DNA of 64,000 nucleotides from Candidatus Flexifilum affinis (GCA_016713325.1 JADJPJ010000011.1:186001-250000); one strand, 5' to 3'. Counted from the first letter of the stretch, positions 43,933-54,083 are shown. Translations and numbers: made by a program. The notes: a model not told the origin generated them from the letters alone.

Positions 43933-44457
43933 TCAATTGGACAGGGGGACCGACACGTCCATATCGCTCATGCCCCGGTCGATTTCCCAGGGATAGACGA
44001 TATAGGCGTCGGTGATGTCGCCGTAGAAATCCGGCTTGTCGTTCTCGAAGAGCGAGCGGTAGGGGTTGTAATGCAGCACGCAGCTGTAAGGCGTGGCGCT
44101 GGCAGCATTCAGCCGTTCGCGCACCGAAACGCTGGTGCGGCCGGTGCCCCAGACGTCGTCGATAACCAGCACGCGCCGGGTCGACAGGAGCGAATCATCG
44201 GGGAACTGCAGAAACTGCGGCCAGGCCATCAGCCCGGATGCTTTGGAGGGGAAGTCGACCGCCGCCGTCAGCACGTTACGAATGTCGAGGGCCTCAGCCA
44301 GCAAGCCGCCGGGGATGACACCGCCGCGCGTGATCATGATCATGGTCGAGAAGGTGGCGACGGCGCGAATGCGCGGCACGAGCTTGTCGATGAGGCGGTC
44401 CACATCGCTCCATGTGAGGACTTCCGTACGATTAGGATTGGCGGGACGGTCGATCAT
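43933..44457 (-). CDS. Phosphoribosyltransferase family protein
   Basis: The 174-residue protein starts at the ATG at 44457 with an AGGAT site; the open frame upstream is longer. It has the PRPP-binding loop RRVLVIDDVWGTGRTSV at about residue 90 and an earlier ITRGGVIPGGLLAEAL flexible-loop region. These are typical of hypoxanthine/xanthine-type transferases of the Gpt group. It should salvage a purine base to its nucleotide. The exact base is not fixed by the motifs. Confidence 0.85.
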   Translation of the reverse strand: MIDRPANPNRTEVLTWSDVDRLIDKLVPRIRAVATFSTMIMITRGGVIPGGLLAEALDIRNVLTAAVDFPSKASGLMAWPQFLQFPDDSLLSTRRVLVIDDVWGTGRTSVSVRERLNAASATPYSCVLHYNPYRSLFENDKPDFYGDITDAYIVYPWEIDRGMSDMDVSVPLSN

Positions 44458-44572
44458 TGGGCGATCCTGAGGTGGAACAGGAAAGGGATCATTATACCCC
44501 AGACACCCCTGTGCACGACCAGCCCCCGCCTGATCCGATCGTTCATCTATCAACGGTTCGAGCCATACTTCC

Positions 44573-44881
44573 TCAGGGAAGCATGACGGTCAGGAATGCC
44601 CAGTAGGAGCCGTCACTGTCTTCACTGACCTCGTCGACCTCCACACGATAGCCGCCAAGGTTGATAACCGCGCCCGGATACGCACGGAGCTGCCGATCGA
44701 GCTCCGGACGATCGCGGACGGAGAACCACAGCGTGACGGTCAACCCCTGCCTACGCGCATTGCCGCCGTCGACAATATCGCCGATTCGAAAGTCGCCGGC
44801 ACCGACGCGCAGCGTGGCGACCTGTCCATGGCTGTTCGACATGACTGCAATGCGTCTCAGTCCGATCTCGGTGTGTGTCAT
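44573..44881 (-). CDS. Unknown 102-residue protein
   Basis: I chose the ATG at 44881 (MTHTEIGLRRIAVMSNSHGQ), since the longer frame upstream has no protein-like character. The product is beta-rich and acidic, with no signal peptide or membrane helix (VTLWFSVRDRPELDRQLRAY, then VINLGGYRVEVDEVSEDS). No family is recognised. Confidence 0.55.
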   Translation of the reverse strand: MTHTEIGLRRIAVMSNSHGQVATLRVGAGDFRIGDIVDGGNARRQGLTVTLWFSVRDRPELDRQLRAYPGAVINLGGYRVEVDEVSEDSDGSYWAFLTVMLP

Positions 44882-45381
44882 TTGATCTGTCCTTTTTGTC
44901 TGCGATTGGTTTCGTTGAGAGCTGTGTTGCGATCGCAGCCTGTAAACACTCGACCGGCCATCACCAGGCCATGCGGCAGAAGCGCCGATTGCGCCCTTCG
45001 TGTGATGACGTCCGAGGGTCCCCCTTACTTTCCGCGGTTCGCGCCGATCCTGCCGAAATCCGATAGAACACTGCGCAACTGAGCACAATCCATTCGGGCA
45101 GATTCGAAAACTGCCAACGGTCATGCGCTCCACTTTAGTCTGGCTATTGCCTTGCTTCGATAATACGTTTGTTTTCTGGATTCAAACCCTTAAGGCATCG
45201 AGTGAATCGAACGAGAATCCTGAGGTCGGAGTCGGCCCCCAGAGTCGGGGAGACACCAAGCCAAAAACGCCCAGCTGAGCGCACTGGCAGAGCTGGCTAT
45301 AATGGTTTGGCACGGCTGGCGCGTTGGGCCTGCCACGATTTTCACTGTCACCAGGTCGACGTAGGCTGGAGGTCGTTCGAC

Positions 45382-45765
45382 ATGATCAGAGCGATACAGC
45401 ATGTTCAGATCACCATCCCTGTCGGAGAAGAGGAGGCCGCGCGGCGCTTCTACTGCGATCTGCTTGGCCTGGCCGAGATCGAAAAGCCGGACTCGCTCAA
45501 GCTCCGTGGCGGCTTCTGGTTGCAGGTCGGGCATCAGTCGGTTCATGTGGGAACAGAGGATGGGGTATACCGGAGTGCCACCAAGGCGCATGTGGCCTAC
45601 GAGGTCGACGATCTCGCCTATTGGCGCGAGCGGCTGACGACCGCGGGCTTCCAACCGGAGACCGGTATCCCGATCCCCGGCTTCGACCGCTTTGAATGCC
45701 GCGATCCATTTGGCAATCGCCTGGAGATGATTCAGCCGCTCAGTCCGCCGTCTCAAACACCGTGA
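45382..45765 (+). CDS. Glyoxalase/VOC superfamily protein
   Basis: The 127-residue protein starts at the ATG at 45382 with a GGAGG site. It shows the VOC pattern: IQHVQITIPVGEEEAARRFY at the start, a metal-candidate His in HVQI, VGTEDG, HVAYEVDDLAYWRERL and the final FECRDPFGNRLEMIQPL with a metal-candidate Glu. It could be a dioxygenase, isomerase or resistance protein. It overlaps the convergent ArsR-like gene by 26 bases. Confidence 0.88.
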   Translation: MIRAIQHVQITIPVGEEEAARRFYCDLLGLAEIEKPDSLKLRGGFWLQVGHQSVHVGTEDGVYRSATKAHVAYEVDDLAYWRERLTTAGFQPETGIPIPGFDRFECRDPFGNRLEMIQPLSPPSQTP

Positions 45766-46771
45766 GCAGTGTATCCCCCCGGCGGGTGAGCTGATAGTAG
45801 ACATACTGCCCACTGCGATGCGATTCGACAAGGCCGGCGGCTCGCAGGCGCTTGAGATGCTGCGAGATCGAACTCCCGGCGATGCCGAGCCGCCGGCCCA
45901 GTTCCATTGTGGTGATCGGCGTGCGCAGGGCGAGCAGGACCCGCGCCCGGCTGACGCCGAAAGCCTGGATGAGCTGTTTTTCCGGCTCCGGCAGCTTGCT
46001 GCGCCGCCACAACCCCTGGCCGCGAGCGCCATATATGATCATTGGCGAGAGGTCCGTCTCCAACTGCCAGGACACGCCATCGCATGCCTTGAACAGCGAC
46101 GGGACGAGGTAGAAGGCCTCGTCGCTCAGCGTGTACTCCGTTCGAGCGAACGGGCCGCGGTGCGGTTTGTGGATCGTGAGCGTGAAGCGGTGGTACTCCA
46201 CACGTGGAGTCAGGGTGCCGAGCGTGTGCGAGATCCCGCGCAGCGCCCCCTCCCTCGCCCGGTACAGAATGTCCTGTTCCAGCACAGCGCGCGATTTTGA
46301 CCATGTTGGCGCCAGCGCCAGGCGCCAGTACACCACGAGCTCCTCGATCAGGCATCCGACCGCCTCATGAGGGTTGACCAGAAATTCCTGCTGAATGGGC
46401 AGCGTCTTCGGAACGGCTGGCGGCTGTCCGGTCTGGCTCGTGTAGGCGACCACGGTTTCAACATCCCGGCGAATAACGCTCGGCGGCGTATTGCGCAGAT
46501 CGTTGAGCTGCGCCTCGAAGGTGCCGGGGGAGGCGCTTCTTGGCGTGGGTGTCACGATATCGGCCAGATAGTACGGGCTGGAGATCAGCGCTTCGAGATA
46601 CGGGAAGCTGTAGCCATGCAGTGCGCGCCGGGCTTTTTCCGACCAGTCGTCATGGTCGGCATGGACTTTGGGGCTTAGCAGCGTGTGAAAGCTGAAGGCC
46701 AGTTCCAGCAGAGGACTGTACCCAAAACGGATGTTTTCCAGGTGGGTTGGGTTGATATGCACTTGGATCAT
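45740..46771 (-). CDS. ArsR-family winged-helix regulator with large N-terminal domain
   Basis: The protein of about 343 residues carries an ArsR-type winged helix in its last 80 residues (ARVLLALRTPITTMELGRRL, then SISQHLKRLRAAGLVESHRSG, then YVYYQLTRRGD). The N-terminal 250 residues, with HINPTHLENIRFGYSPLLEL and FHTLL, match the DUF5937-type domain often joined to it. The domain probably binds a ligand, which is unknown. A GTG at 46777 is an alternative start. A palindrome at 46848 in the divergent promoter region may be its own operator. Confidence 0.85.
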   Translation of the reverse strand: MIQVHINPTHLENIRFGYSPLLELAFSFHTLLSPKVHADHDDWSEKARRALHGYSFPYLEALISSPYYLADIVTPTPRSASPGTFEAQLNDLRNTPPSVIRRDVETVVAYTSQTGQPPAVPKTLPIQQEFLVNPHEAVGCLIEELVVYWRLALAPTWSKSRAVLEQDILYRAREGALRGISHTLGTLTPRVEYHRFTLTIHKPHRGPFARTEYTLSDEAFYLVPSLFKACDGVSWQLETDLSPMIIYGARGQGLWRRSKLPEPEKQLIQAFGVSRARVLLALRTPITTMELGRRLGIAGSSISQHLKRLRAAGLVESHRSGQYVYYQLTRRGDTLLTVFETAD

Positions 46772-46847
46772 GGTCACCGCTCGTCATCTGTCCTGTAACA
46801 GTAAAATGCTTTTGCGTTTCAGTCCAGCGATTTCAAAAAATGCGAAT

Positions 46848-46861
46848 TTCTGTACACAGAA
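46848..46861. promoter_or_regulatory. Palindromic operator candidate of the ArsR-like regulator
   Basis: TTCTGT and ACAGAA form a perfect inverted repeat around AC. It stands between the regulator gene and the divergent small gene at 46911, the usual place for an autoregulatory ArsR-family site. Confidence 0.45.
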
Positions 46862-46910
46862 TTGCGGTCGGCATACGATGATGGGTGTTCGCTGATGAAG
46901 GAGCGCAATC

Positions 46911-47198
46911 GTGAAGACGACCGACTACCAGCACCTGCTGATGCACCACGCACGTGCCGAGGAAATCTATCGAGATCGCGCGCAGTGGCGGTTGGCCGTC
47001 GAGGCGACGGCCGGCCATCGTCATCCGGTCTACAGGCCTGTCCGCGAAATCTCGCTCGCGGCTCTGCTGCGGCTGTTTCTCCGGCGCCGTGTCTCCAGCG
47101 TGCGCCGCCGTTCGGACGTGGCGGAGCAGCCTGCGGCATCTTCTCCCCCCACTTATCCGCGTACTCGCGCATCGTGCGCCATCACTATCGAAGTGTGA
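46911..47198 (+). CDS. Small basic unknown protein divergent from the ArsR-like regulator
   Basis: The 95-residue protein starts at a GTG with AAGGAG eight bases upstream. It is rich in Arg and His (DYQHLLMHHARAEEIYRDRA, then LAALLRLFLRRRVSSVRRR). It has a short amphipathic helix in the middle and an uncertain tail. No family is recognised. Its divergence from the regulator suggests shared control. Confidence 0.55.
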   Translation: MKTTDYQHLLMHHARAEEIYRDRAQWRLAVEATAGHRHPVYRPVREISLAALLRLFLRRRVSSVRRRSDVAEQPAASSPPTYPRTRASCAITIEV

Positions 47199-47298
47199 AG
47201 GGGCCGCCTGAGGCCGGCGTGCATGCGCCTGTCTCCGGTGCGGGGTGCGCTTAGAAATTCGAACGCAGCAGCCGAGAAACAAGTAAGGTCATTGCCGG

Positions 47299-47329
47299 TC
47301 GAGGTCACTGTCAGAAACAGCGACCTTGA
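47299..47329. promoter_or_regulatory. Thirteen-base inverted repeat before the FtsX-type ABC operon
   Basis: TCGAGGTCACTGT (47299-47311) and ACAGCGACCTTGA (47317-47329) are complementary at 11 of 13 positions with a five-base loop. A TAGAAT at 47345-47350 could be the -10 of the operon. The repeat may be an operator; no regulator gene is adjacent. Confidence 0.4.
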
Positions 47330-47358
47330 TCAGCGTCCGATGGTCTAGAATAAGCGTT

Positions 47359-50300
47359 ATGCTCGACGCTATAGGGGCAGTGACCTTGGCAAGTATCACC
47401 CGAACCCTTCCGGTTGGCTGGGCCGCTCGATATGCCCTGTCACGCCTGCGGGGAGGCTGGCAGGCGCGCGTTATGCTCATCGCTGGCGTGCTGCTCACCA
47501 CCGTGGTCGGCGCGCTGGCGCCTCTCTATACCACGCTGGTCGCGCAGGTTGGGATGGTCCAGCGCCTGACCGCCGCTTCCGATCAGTCCGTCCACATCCA
47601 CACGCAGGTCCTCGTCTCCGCCGCCGACACCGACATTGAAGGGGTTTGGACGCGGCTCGATGCTGCGATGCAATCGGCTGCGCGCGACGCCTTCGACCCG
47701 GTGAATGCCGACTGGCTGAATGCTGTGATCCCCTGGTCCGAGTCGGCGCCCATGTTTGCGGTCCAGAATGGCGCGGACATCCCCGCTCTGAAACTGCGCG
47801 TGGCCGCGTATGCCGACTGGGAAACTCAGGCGATCGTCAAAGAGGGTGGTGCCGTGGCCGAGAGCGCCGTGGCCGATTTCGCCGGCGTTCTGTCGCAGGA
47901 GGTGGGGCGTCAGTTCGGCCTGAACGTTGGCGACGTGATCACGCTCGATCAGCGGGGGTGGGAAACCAGCCGGCCGTTCACGGTGGAGATTACCGGCATC
48001 GTTGCCGCCGGCGATCCTGTCGCGCCTTTCTGGATGGCGCCTTCGCCGCTGCGCGTCGAAACCCGGAGCGGTACGACCGAGGCCAATATATTGATGCGGC
48101 GGGAAGATGTGACCCGCATTCTGCGCGAATACGTGCCTCAGGCGCGCAGCACCATCGGCTGGCGGATGCTCTTCGACCATTCCTCCCTGTCGTTCAACCG
48201 GCTGCATCAGGCCGTGGACCAGACAGAGGTTATTCTCGCCGCGGCCGAGCAGTTGGTGGAAGCGGAGGATCTGTCGCTGGCGTCGGCGACCGACCTGCCT
48301 GCTGTCCTCAATGGCTATGCCGACGAGGTGAATCTCCTGAATGCCCCGTTTGGCGTGCTCATGCTGCAAGTGGGCGGCCTGGCGCTGTTTTTCCTCTTCA
48401 TCACTTCGGCCCTGGCGCAGCGCAGCGAGCGCCGCGAAGTGGCCATGCTCCAGAGCCGCGGCGCGCTGGATGGTCAGATCCTCCTGCTGCGGACGTTCGA
48501 AACGTTGATTGTCTGCGCCGCGGCAGCGCTGGCGGCCCCCTTCCTCGCAAGGCAGGCGCTGGTCTGGCTGGCGCCCCTGTTGCTTGAGGACCAGCGCCTG
48601 ACGCTGGAGCTGGACGCGCTTCCCTTCCTCTATGCGGGCGCCGCCGGATTGCTGGCGCTCATCGTCCTGATCAGTACTCTGCGTCCGGTCCTCAGACTGC
48701 CGCTGATCACCGCCGGCGGCAGCGCTGTGCGCGCGGCGCGCCAGAACTGGTGGCAGCGCTACTATCTCGACCTGCTGCTGCTGATCGTTGGCAGCGCCGC
48801 TCTGTTCCGCCTTCTGGTGACCGATTCGCCCTTCACCCGATCGCTGCTCGGCGGTCTGCGCGCCGATCCCCTTCTGCTGATTGCACCGGCGCTGCTCTTT
48901 GTCGCGCTGGGCAGTGTGACGCTGCGCCTGTTCCCCGTGCTGACCGATGCCGTGGCGCGTTTCTACGCCGCTCGAAGCGGATTGGTGGGCACGCTGGCGG
49001 CGTGGACCGTCAGCCGCGAGCCGGCCCATTACTCGCGCATCGCCTTTCTGCTGGCGCTGGCGATTGGCGTGGGCTGGTTTGCGACCAGCTTTCAGGCGAC
49101 GCTGAGGCGCAGCCACCAGGATCAGGCGCTCTACCGGGTTGGCGCGGATCTGCGCCTTGCGGGCCAGGCGGCGCCGGGACTTTCCGCCGACACACCGGGA
49201 ATTCAGACAATTGCCCCGGCACTGCGCGTGCCGGATCTCAATTTCTCGCTGGATGGTAATCGCGTGCTGCACGGGACGCTTCTCGCGGTGGATGGCGACA
49301 CGTTCGCCGATGCCGCCTACTGGCGCGAAGATCTGGGCAGCCTGACAACGCCGCAATCGCCAGATCTGCCGCAGCCTGGCGCGCCGCTGCCGGCAGGGAC
49401 GACACGACTCGGTGTGTGGGTGCAGTTGCGCGAGCAGGTCTTGAACGAGGATGCGACGGCGTTTCTGGATGGCCTGCCGTTGATCACCGAACTGGTCTTG
49501 GGGACGCAGGTGAACGCCCGGTTTCGGACGGCCGACGGCCGCGTCCTTCAGGTGCCGCTCGTCGCGACTCAGGTCGAAGGCCGCGAGTCTGTCGACGACA
49601 TTGACGACCTCTTCTTCAGCGTCAACCCATTCTTTCCTGAGGAGATGGTCCAGGCGGAGCGCGATCGCCTGATGGCCGCGCTCGAAGGGGTGAGTGGGTG
49701 GGTCTACTACGAGGGTGATGCTTCCGAGGCAGATGGCGCTGCGCTGCAGATGATCTCCTGGCGCACCAATTATGACATCCCGCCGAACTTCCCGGAGCGC
49801 CGCACCCTGCTGGTAAACGGATTGACCCCGCGCAATGCCGAAGGGGAGGTGCTCAGCGGTGATCTGCTGACGGGCGACTGGACCGTGACGGTCGACAATG
49901 CCGCCGTCCTGGAGGGCGAAACCGCCGCCGCCGAGACCGACAAAGGACCCGGCTGGCGGCTGGCGCTCGTCCAGCGCCAGGGGAATACTGCCTTTGGCCT
50001 GACGCTGCTGCCAACCCCGCCCCCGCTACCGGCCGTGGTCAGCGCGCCTTTCGCCGCCGAATATGCGCTGATCCCCGGCGCCAGCTTTGTGTTGTACATC
50101 GACAGCCGGCCGTTCACGTTCGCGGTCGACGCCATCGTGGATTATTTCCCGACGCTGTATGCAGCTCAGGCGCCGTTCGCCGTCGCCGATCTCGACACGC
50201 TGCTATACACGTTAAACCGCCGGCCGGCCGGGTCTGCCGCGCCAAACGAGTGGTTCATCGCGCTGGACGAGGGGGTGGACCCGCGTGACTGGCTGAACTC

Positions 50301-50817
50301 GTGGGAAGGAGCTTTCGCCGACGCCGAGAGTGGCAGCATGCAGGTGGCGGCTTCAGCGGCCGAGGCGCTGGCAGCCGATGTGCTCACGATCGGGTTGAGC
50401 AGGCTCCTGGTCATTGCCTTCGTCATCGCCCTTCTGCTCAGCATCATCAGCATGATGGTGTACGCGGCGCTGAACGCTCAGAGCCGCCGCGACCAGTTCG
50501 CGGTGCTGCGGGCGCTGGGCCTATCGTCGTCGCGCATCGCGCTGAGCGTGGCGCTGGAACAGGTGATCGTGTTCGTTGTCGCGTTACTGCTCGGCTCGGT
50601 GATGGGAATGCTGCTCAGTACGCAGGTTCTGCCTTCGCTGGCCATCAGCTCGGAAGGGCGGCAGATCACCCCGCCGTTCCAGATCGAGGTCGAGGTCTCT
50701 GCGCTGCTCGGATATGCGACGGTTCTGCTGCTGCTTCTCGTCCTGGTGGTGCTGGCCAGCATGCTGTTGATCCGCCGCCTGTCGCTTGGCCAGGCGCTGC
50801 GTTTTCAGGGAGAGTGA
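47359..50817 (+). CDS. Large FtsX-type ABC permease (two FtsX domains)
   Basis: The frame opens at 47326; I chose the ATG at 47359 (about 1152 residues). A membrane helix near residue 40 is followed by a large outside domain (about 60-320). The first FtsX domain lies near 340-450 (LQVGGLALFFLFITSALAQR, then REVAMLQSRGALDGQI), with more helices to about 620. A second outside domain (about 640-1000) precedes the C-terminal FtsX domain (MMVYAALNAQSRRDQFAVLR and RALGLSSSRIALS). This is the MacB/LolCE superfamily, which transmits ATP-driven motion across the membrane. The cargo is unknown. Three more genes of the system follow at once. Confidence 0.88.
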   Translation: MLDAIGAVTLASITRTLPVGWAARYALSRLRGGWQARVMLIAGVLLTTVVGALAPLYTTLVAQVGMVQRLTAASDQSVHIHTQVLVSAADTDIEGVWTRLDAAMQSAARDAFDPVNADWLNAVIPWSESAPMFAVQNGADIPALKLRVAAYADWETQAIVKEGGAVAESAVADFAGVLSQEVGRQFGLNVGDVITLDQRGWETSRPFTVEITGIVAAGDPVAPFWMAPSPLRVETRSGTTEANILMRREDVTRILREYVPQARSTIGWRMLFDHSSLSFNRLHQAVDQTEVILAAAEQLVEAEDLSLASATDLPAVLNGYADEVNLLNAPFGVLMLQVGGLALFFLFITSALAQRSERREVAMLQSRGALDGQILLLRTFETLIVCAAAALAAPFLARQALVWLAPLLLEDQRLTLELDALPFLYAGAAGLLALIVLISTLRPVLRLPLITAGGSAVRAARQNWWQRYYLDLLLLIVGSAALFRLLVTDSPFTRSLLGGLRADPLLLIAPALLFVALGSVTLRLFPVLTDAVARFYAARSGLVGTLAAWTVSREPAHYSRIAFLLALAIGVGWFATSFQATLRRSHQDQALYRVGADLRLAGQAAPGLSADTPGIQTIAPALRVPDLNFSLDGNRVLHGTLLAVDGDTFADAAYWREDLGSLTTPQSPDLPQPGAPLPAGTTRLGVWVQLREQVLNEDATAFLDGLPLITELVLGTQVNARFRTADGRVLQVPLVATQVEGRESVDDIDDLFFSVNPFFPEEMVQAERDRLMAALEGVSGWVYYEGDASEADGAALQMISWRTNYDIPPNFPERRTLLVNGLTPRNAEGEVLSGDLLTGDWTVTVDNAAVLEGETAAAETDKGPGWRLALVQRQGNTAFGLTLLPTPPPLPAVVSAPFAAEYALIPGASFVLYIDSRPFTFAVDAIVDYFPTLYAAQAPFAVADLDTLLYTLNRRPAGSAAPNEWFIALDEGVDPRDWLNSWEGAFADAESGSMQVAASAAEALAADVLTIGLSRLLVIAFVIALLLSIISMMVYAALNAQSRRDQFAVLRALGLSSSRIALSVALEQVIVFVVALLLGSVMGMLLSTQVLPSLAISSEGRQITPPFQIEVEVSALLGYATVLLLLLVLVVLASMLLIRRLSLGQALRFQGE

Positions 50818-50823
50818 CCAACG

Positions 50824-53800
50824 ATGTCCTGGGCGATCATTCTCAGACGCATGGTGCGCAGCCGCCGCGATATGCTCGTTCTGCTGGCTGCACTCAGCCT
50901 GGTGACGGGCTTCTTCGCCATCAGCCCGCTGTATTTGCGCGTTCTGGGTGAGTCGGCGCTGCGCTACACCGTGGACCAGGCTAATCCACGGGCATTGACG
51001 CTGATCCTGACGGCGGAAGAACCGCTCGTCCTGGCGGATCGTCCTGTGATCACTGCCGAATTAGGAGCCATCGCCGCCGGCATCGAGTCCCTGACCATGA
51101 TGACCGGCATCATCTGCAACAACGAGGTCAATGGCCTCTGCTTTGGCGACGACACGTACCGCGCCTATGTGCCGGTCAGCTATGAGCGTCTGACCGAGCG
51201 CTTTGCTCTTCAAGCGGGCGCCTTCCCCGCGGGCGATGGCGAAGCCGCCGTCACGGCCGCTATCGCCGAACGCCTGGGTCTGACGGTGGGCCGGGTCCTG
51301 GAGTTTTACCCGGACACGCCGAAATCGCTCACGATGACCCTGGTTGGCATCCTGGAGCCTATCGCGCCGGACGACCGCTTCTGGTTGGGTCAGAATGTGG
51401 TCCTGGCCGGTCAGATTGTCGATGTGACCGAGAACTTCCAGCGCTTCGACTTCGGCCTGATCGTCAGCGAGGCGGCGTACGCGCGCCAGATCGTGCCGAT
51501 CGCTCCGTCCGGCACGCGCTACGACTGGGTGGTCGATGTCGACACCGACGTGCTGCGGGCGGCCGAACTCACTGAACTCGGGGACTCGCTGGCCGCCACT
51601 GAGCGGACGCTGCGGGCCGAATATCTGACCGCTGTCTGGGCCGGCGGCCTGCCTCTGCTGCTGTCCGACTTCAGCAGCCGGCTCGCGGCCGCCGAAGGCA
51701 CGGTCATCCTGTTCGCTGGCGCGGTGTTGATGCTGCTCTTCTACCAGCTCATGACCACCACCGCGCTGCTCCTCGAACGGCAGGCCGTGGAATGGTCGTC
51801 GATCAGCAGCCGCGGCGGCAGCGCCGGGCAGTTGGTGATGATGCAGGCCGGGACCATGCTGGTCCTGGCGATCGCGGCGTTTGGCCTTGGCATCGGGGTG
51901 GCGGTGCTGCTGGTGCTGTTCGTCGGCCACTTCAGCCCACTCGCCGTGGTCATCGGCGATGGACTGTCGGTGACGGCCCTGCCGGCATCGAGCGTGATGC
52001 TCAGCGCGGCCGCCGCGCTGCTGGCGGTGATCGCACTGACCCTGCCGGCACTTCCGGCTGCCCGCATGAGCATCCTGCGCCTCAAGCAGTCGGTCAGCCG
52101 TCCGCCCTCGACTCCGGTCTGGTCGCGCTACTTCCTGGATCTGGTGCTGATTGGCCTGGGGTTCGCGCTGCTGCTGCGGCTGTACTTCCTGTTTGGTGGT
52201 GCAGGTTTCGAAGACCTGCTGCGCGATCCGTCGGCGTTGATCCGCCTGATCACGGCGCGGGGCGCGCAGGAGAGCGGCATCCTGCAAGACCCGTTCAATC
52301 TCGCCTCGGTACTGCTGCTGGTCACCGGATTGGCGCTGCTGTGGCTGCGGCTGTTTCCGCTGGTCATGCGGGGCGTCAGCGATCTCTTGAGCCGCGCCAA
52401 CGGATTGGTTGCGCCGCTGGCCGTGTGGCAGATCGCCCGCGATCCCGGCCACTATGGCCAGCTCGTCATGGTGCTGATCGGCACGCTGGCCATCGGGACA
52501 GCATCGCTGGCGCTGGCTGCTACCCATGACGCTGGCTCCTGGTCCACCGCGCGTCAGACCACCGGCGGCGAGGTCGCGCTCACCTTTGCGCGGGAAGTGC
52601 CGGCGGCCGCCGATCTGCCAGGAAGTGTCGAAGCGCTGATGCGCTACGAGGTCAGCGAGCGGGCCGGCAATGTAATCACGTCACTGTTCGGCCTCTCCCC
52701 CGAACGTTTCGAGCAGGAGGCGGGCATGGCCGTCGAGGCGCCCCCGCTCCCTGGCTTCGAACTGCCGCGCGACGCCGCGTCGATCGCCATGAAGGTCTAT
52801 GCCGAGGCGATCGAGGGCCAGACGGTGTCCACCCGTCTCGGCCTGGAACTCATGGATACTCTGGGCGTCATCCGGACTGTCCCGCTGCTCACGGCCGACG
52901 AGACGGTCACCGGCCAGTTCGTCGATTACAGGGTCGCCCTGCCCGACGATTCGCAGCTGCCGTACCGCTTGGTCGGCCTGCGCCTGATGAGCCGCATCGG
53001 CAGCGAGGGGCTGGATCACGTGCTGTTTGTGGATGAGGTCGCGTACAGCACGACGACCGGCGAAATCGTTGCAATCGATGGCTTTGAACGCTCGACCGCG
53101 CCAGAATGGTCGACCCGTGAGCAATCCGTCGTTGGCCGACCGCTGCAAGTGTTCGCCGTGCCCAGCCAGTCACAGGCTTCCTCTGGCAGGTACGCGCTGC
53201 GCGTCGATTATGCCGTCGAGGCGCGCGGCATCCGCATGGACGAACCGGTGATCAGCTTCTACCCGGTCGACGGTCAGGTCGTCCTGCCGGTGATCCTGTC
53301 GGACGACCTGGCCGTGACGCTGGGCGTGCGAGCTGGAAAACGCGTGCTGACGCCGGGAGACAGCGGAGTATTGACCCTGACATTCCCGGACGGCGAGCGC
53401 GAGCTGGTCTTCCGCGTCGTCGGTGTGCAGCCCGCCTTTCCGACAGCCGAAAAACGCTTCATCATCGCGCCGGGGGAACTGCTCCGCCGCTTCCTGAATG
53501 CCGAGGCGTCGCCCGATCTGAATTATGCCGACAACACACTCTGGCTGACGCTGCCGGACCGTCAGATCGACGCGACGCTGCGCAGTCACCTGGAAGCGCT
53601 GCCCGAACTGACTGGCATCGTCGAAGCCTGGGACGGGTACAATCGGCTGCTGCGCGAGCCGCTGCCCAATGCGGTGGTCGGCGTGCTGTTCGCCGGCTTC
53701 TGGGTCTCGCTGGCACTCGGTCTGCTCGATTTCGCCGTCTACCTGATGATGACCGCTGCGCGCCGCGCCACTACGTTTGCCGTGCTGCGGGCGCTTGGCT

Positions 53801-54075
53801 GGCGTGCTTCACGGGTCTGGGGTCTGTTGGCGGTCGAACAGGCCGTCCTCGCCGTGCCCGCCCTGGGAATCGGCGTGGCTCTAGGAGGCATGCTGGCTTA
53901 TTTGCTGCTGCCGTTCCTGGCGCTGGTCGGCGACGAAGTGCTGCGTCTGCCGTGGATGCAGGTTGGTGGGCTGCTTGCGGCCCTAATCGTTGGATTTGTC
54001 GCACTGCTCACCTGGACGGCGCTGTTCCTGGCCCGCGTCAATGTCGGGCAGGCGCTGCGCCTGGGCGAAGAGTGA
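50824..54075 (+). CDS. Large FtsX-type ABC permease, partner of the preceding gene
   Basis: The 1083-residue protein starts six bases after its partner with a GGAGAG site. It has the same plan: an N-terminal helix (MLVLLAALSLVTGFFAISPL), an outside domain, and FtsX helices near 300-440 (LLFYQLMTTTALLLERQAVE, then WSSISSRGGSAGQLVMM). A second outside domain and a last FtsX domain follow (FAVLRALGWRASRVWGLLAV). The two permeases are diverged paralogues and should pair in one complex. The stop overlaps a possible GTG start of the ATPase gene. Confidence 0.88.
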   Translation: MSWAIILRRMVRSRRDMLVLLAALSLVTGFFAISPLYLRVLGESALRYTVDQANPRALTLILTAEEPLVLADRPVITAELGAIAAGIESLTMMTGIICNNEVNGLCFGDDTYRAYVPVSYERLTERFALQAGAFPAGDGEAAVTAAIAERLGLTVGRVLEFYPDTPKSLTMTLVGILEPIAPDDRFWLGQNVVLAGQIVDVTENFQRFDFGLIVSEAAYARQIVPIAPSGTRYDWVVDVDTDVLRAAELTELGDSLAATERTLRAEYLTAVWAGGLPLLLSDFSSRLAAAEGTVILFAGAVLMLLFYQLMTTTALLLERQAVEWSSISSRGGSAGQLVMMQAGTMLVLAIAAFGLGIGVAVLLVLFVGHFSPLAVVIGDGLSVTALPASSVMLSAAAALLAVIALTLPALPAARMSILRLKQSVSRPPSTPVWSRYFLDLVLIGLGFALLLRLYFLFGGAGFEDLLRDPSALIRLITARGAQESGILQDPFNLASVLLLVTGLALLWLRLFPLVMRGVSDLLSRANGLVAPLAVWQIARDPGHYGQLVMVLIGTLAIGTASLALAATHDAGSWSTARQTTGGEVALTFAREVPAAADLPGSVEALMRYEVSERAGNVITSLFGLSPERFEQEAGMAVEAPPLPGFELPRDAASIAMKVYAEAIEGQTVSTRLGLELMDTLGVIRTVPLLTADETVTGQFVDYRVALPDDSQLPYRLVGLRLMSRIGSEGLDHVLFVDEVAYSTTTGEIVAIDGFERSTAPEWSTREQSVVGRPLQVFAVPSQSQASSGRYALRVDYAVEARGIRMDEPVISFYPVDGQVVLPVILSDDLAVTLGVRAGKRVLTPGDSGVLTLTFPDGERELVFRVVGVQPAFPTAEKRFIIAPGELLRRFLNAEASPDLNYADNTLWLTLPDRQIDATLRSHLEALPELTGIVEAWDGYNRLLREPLPNAVVGVLFAGFWVSLALGLLDFAVYLMMTAARRATTFAVLRALGWRASRVWGLLAVEQAVLAVPALGIGVALGGMLAYLLLPFLALVGDEVLRLPWMQVGGLLAALIVGFVALLTWTALFLARVNVGQALRLGEE

Positions 54076-54083
54076 TCAAGGTC

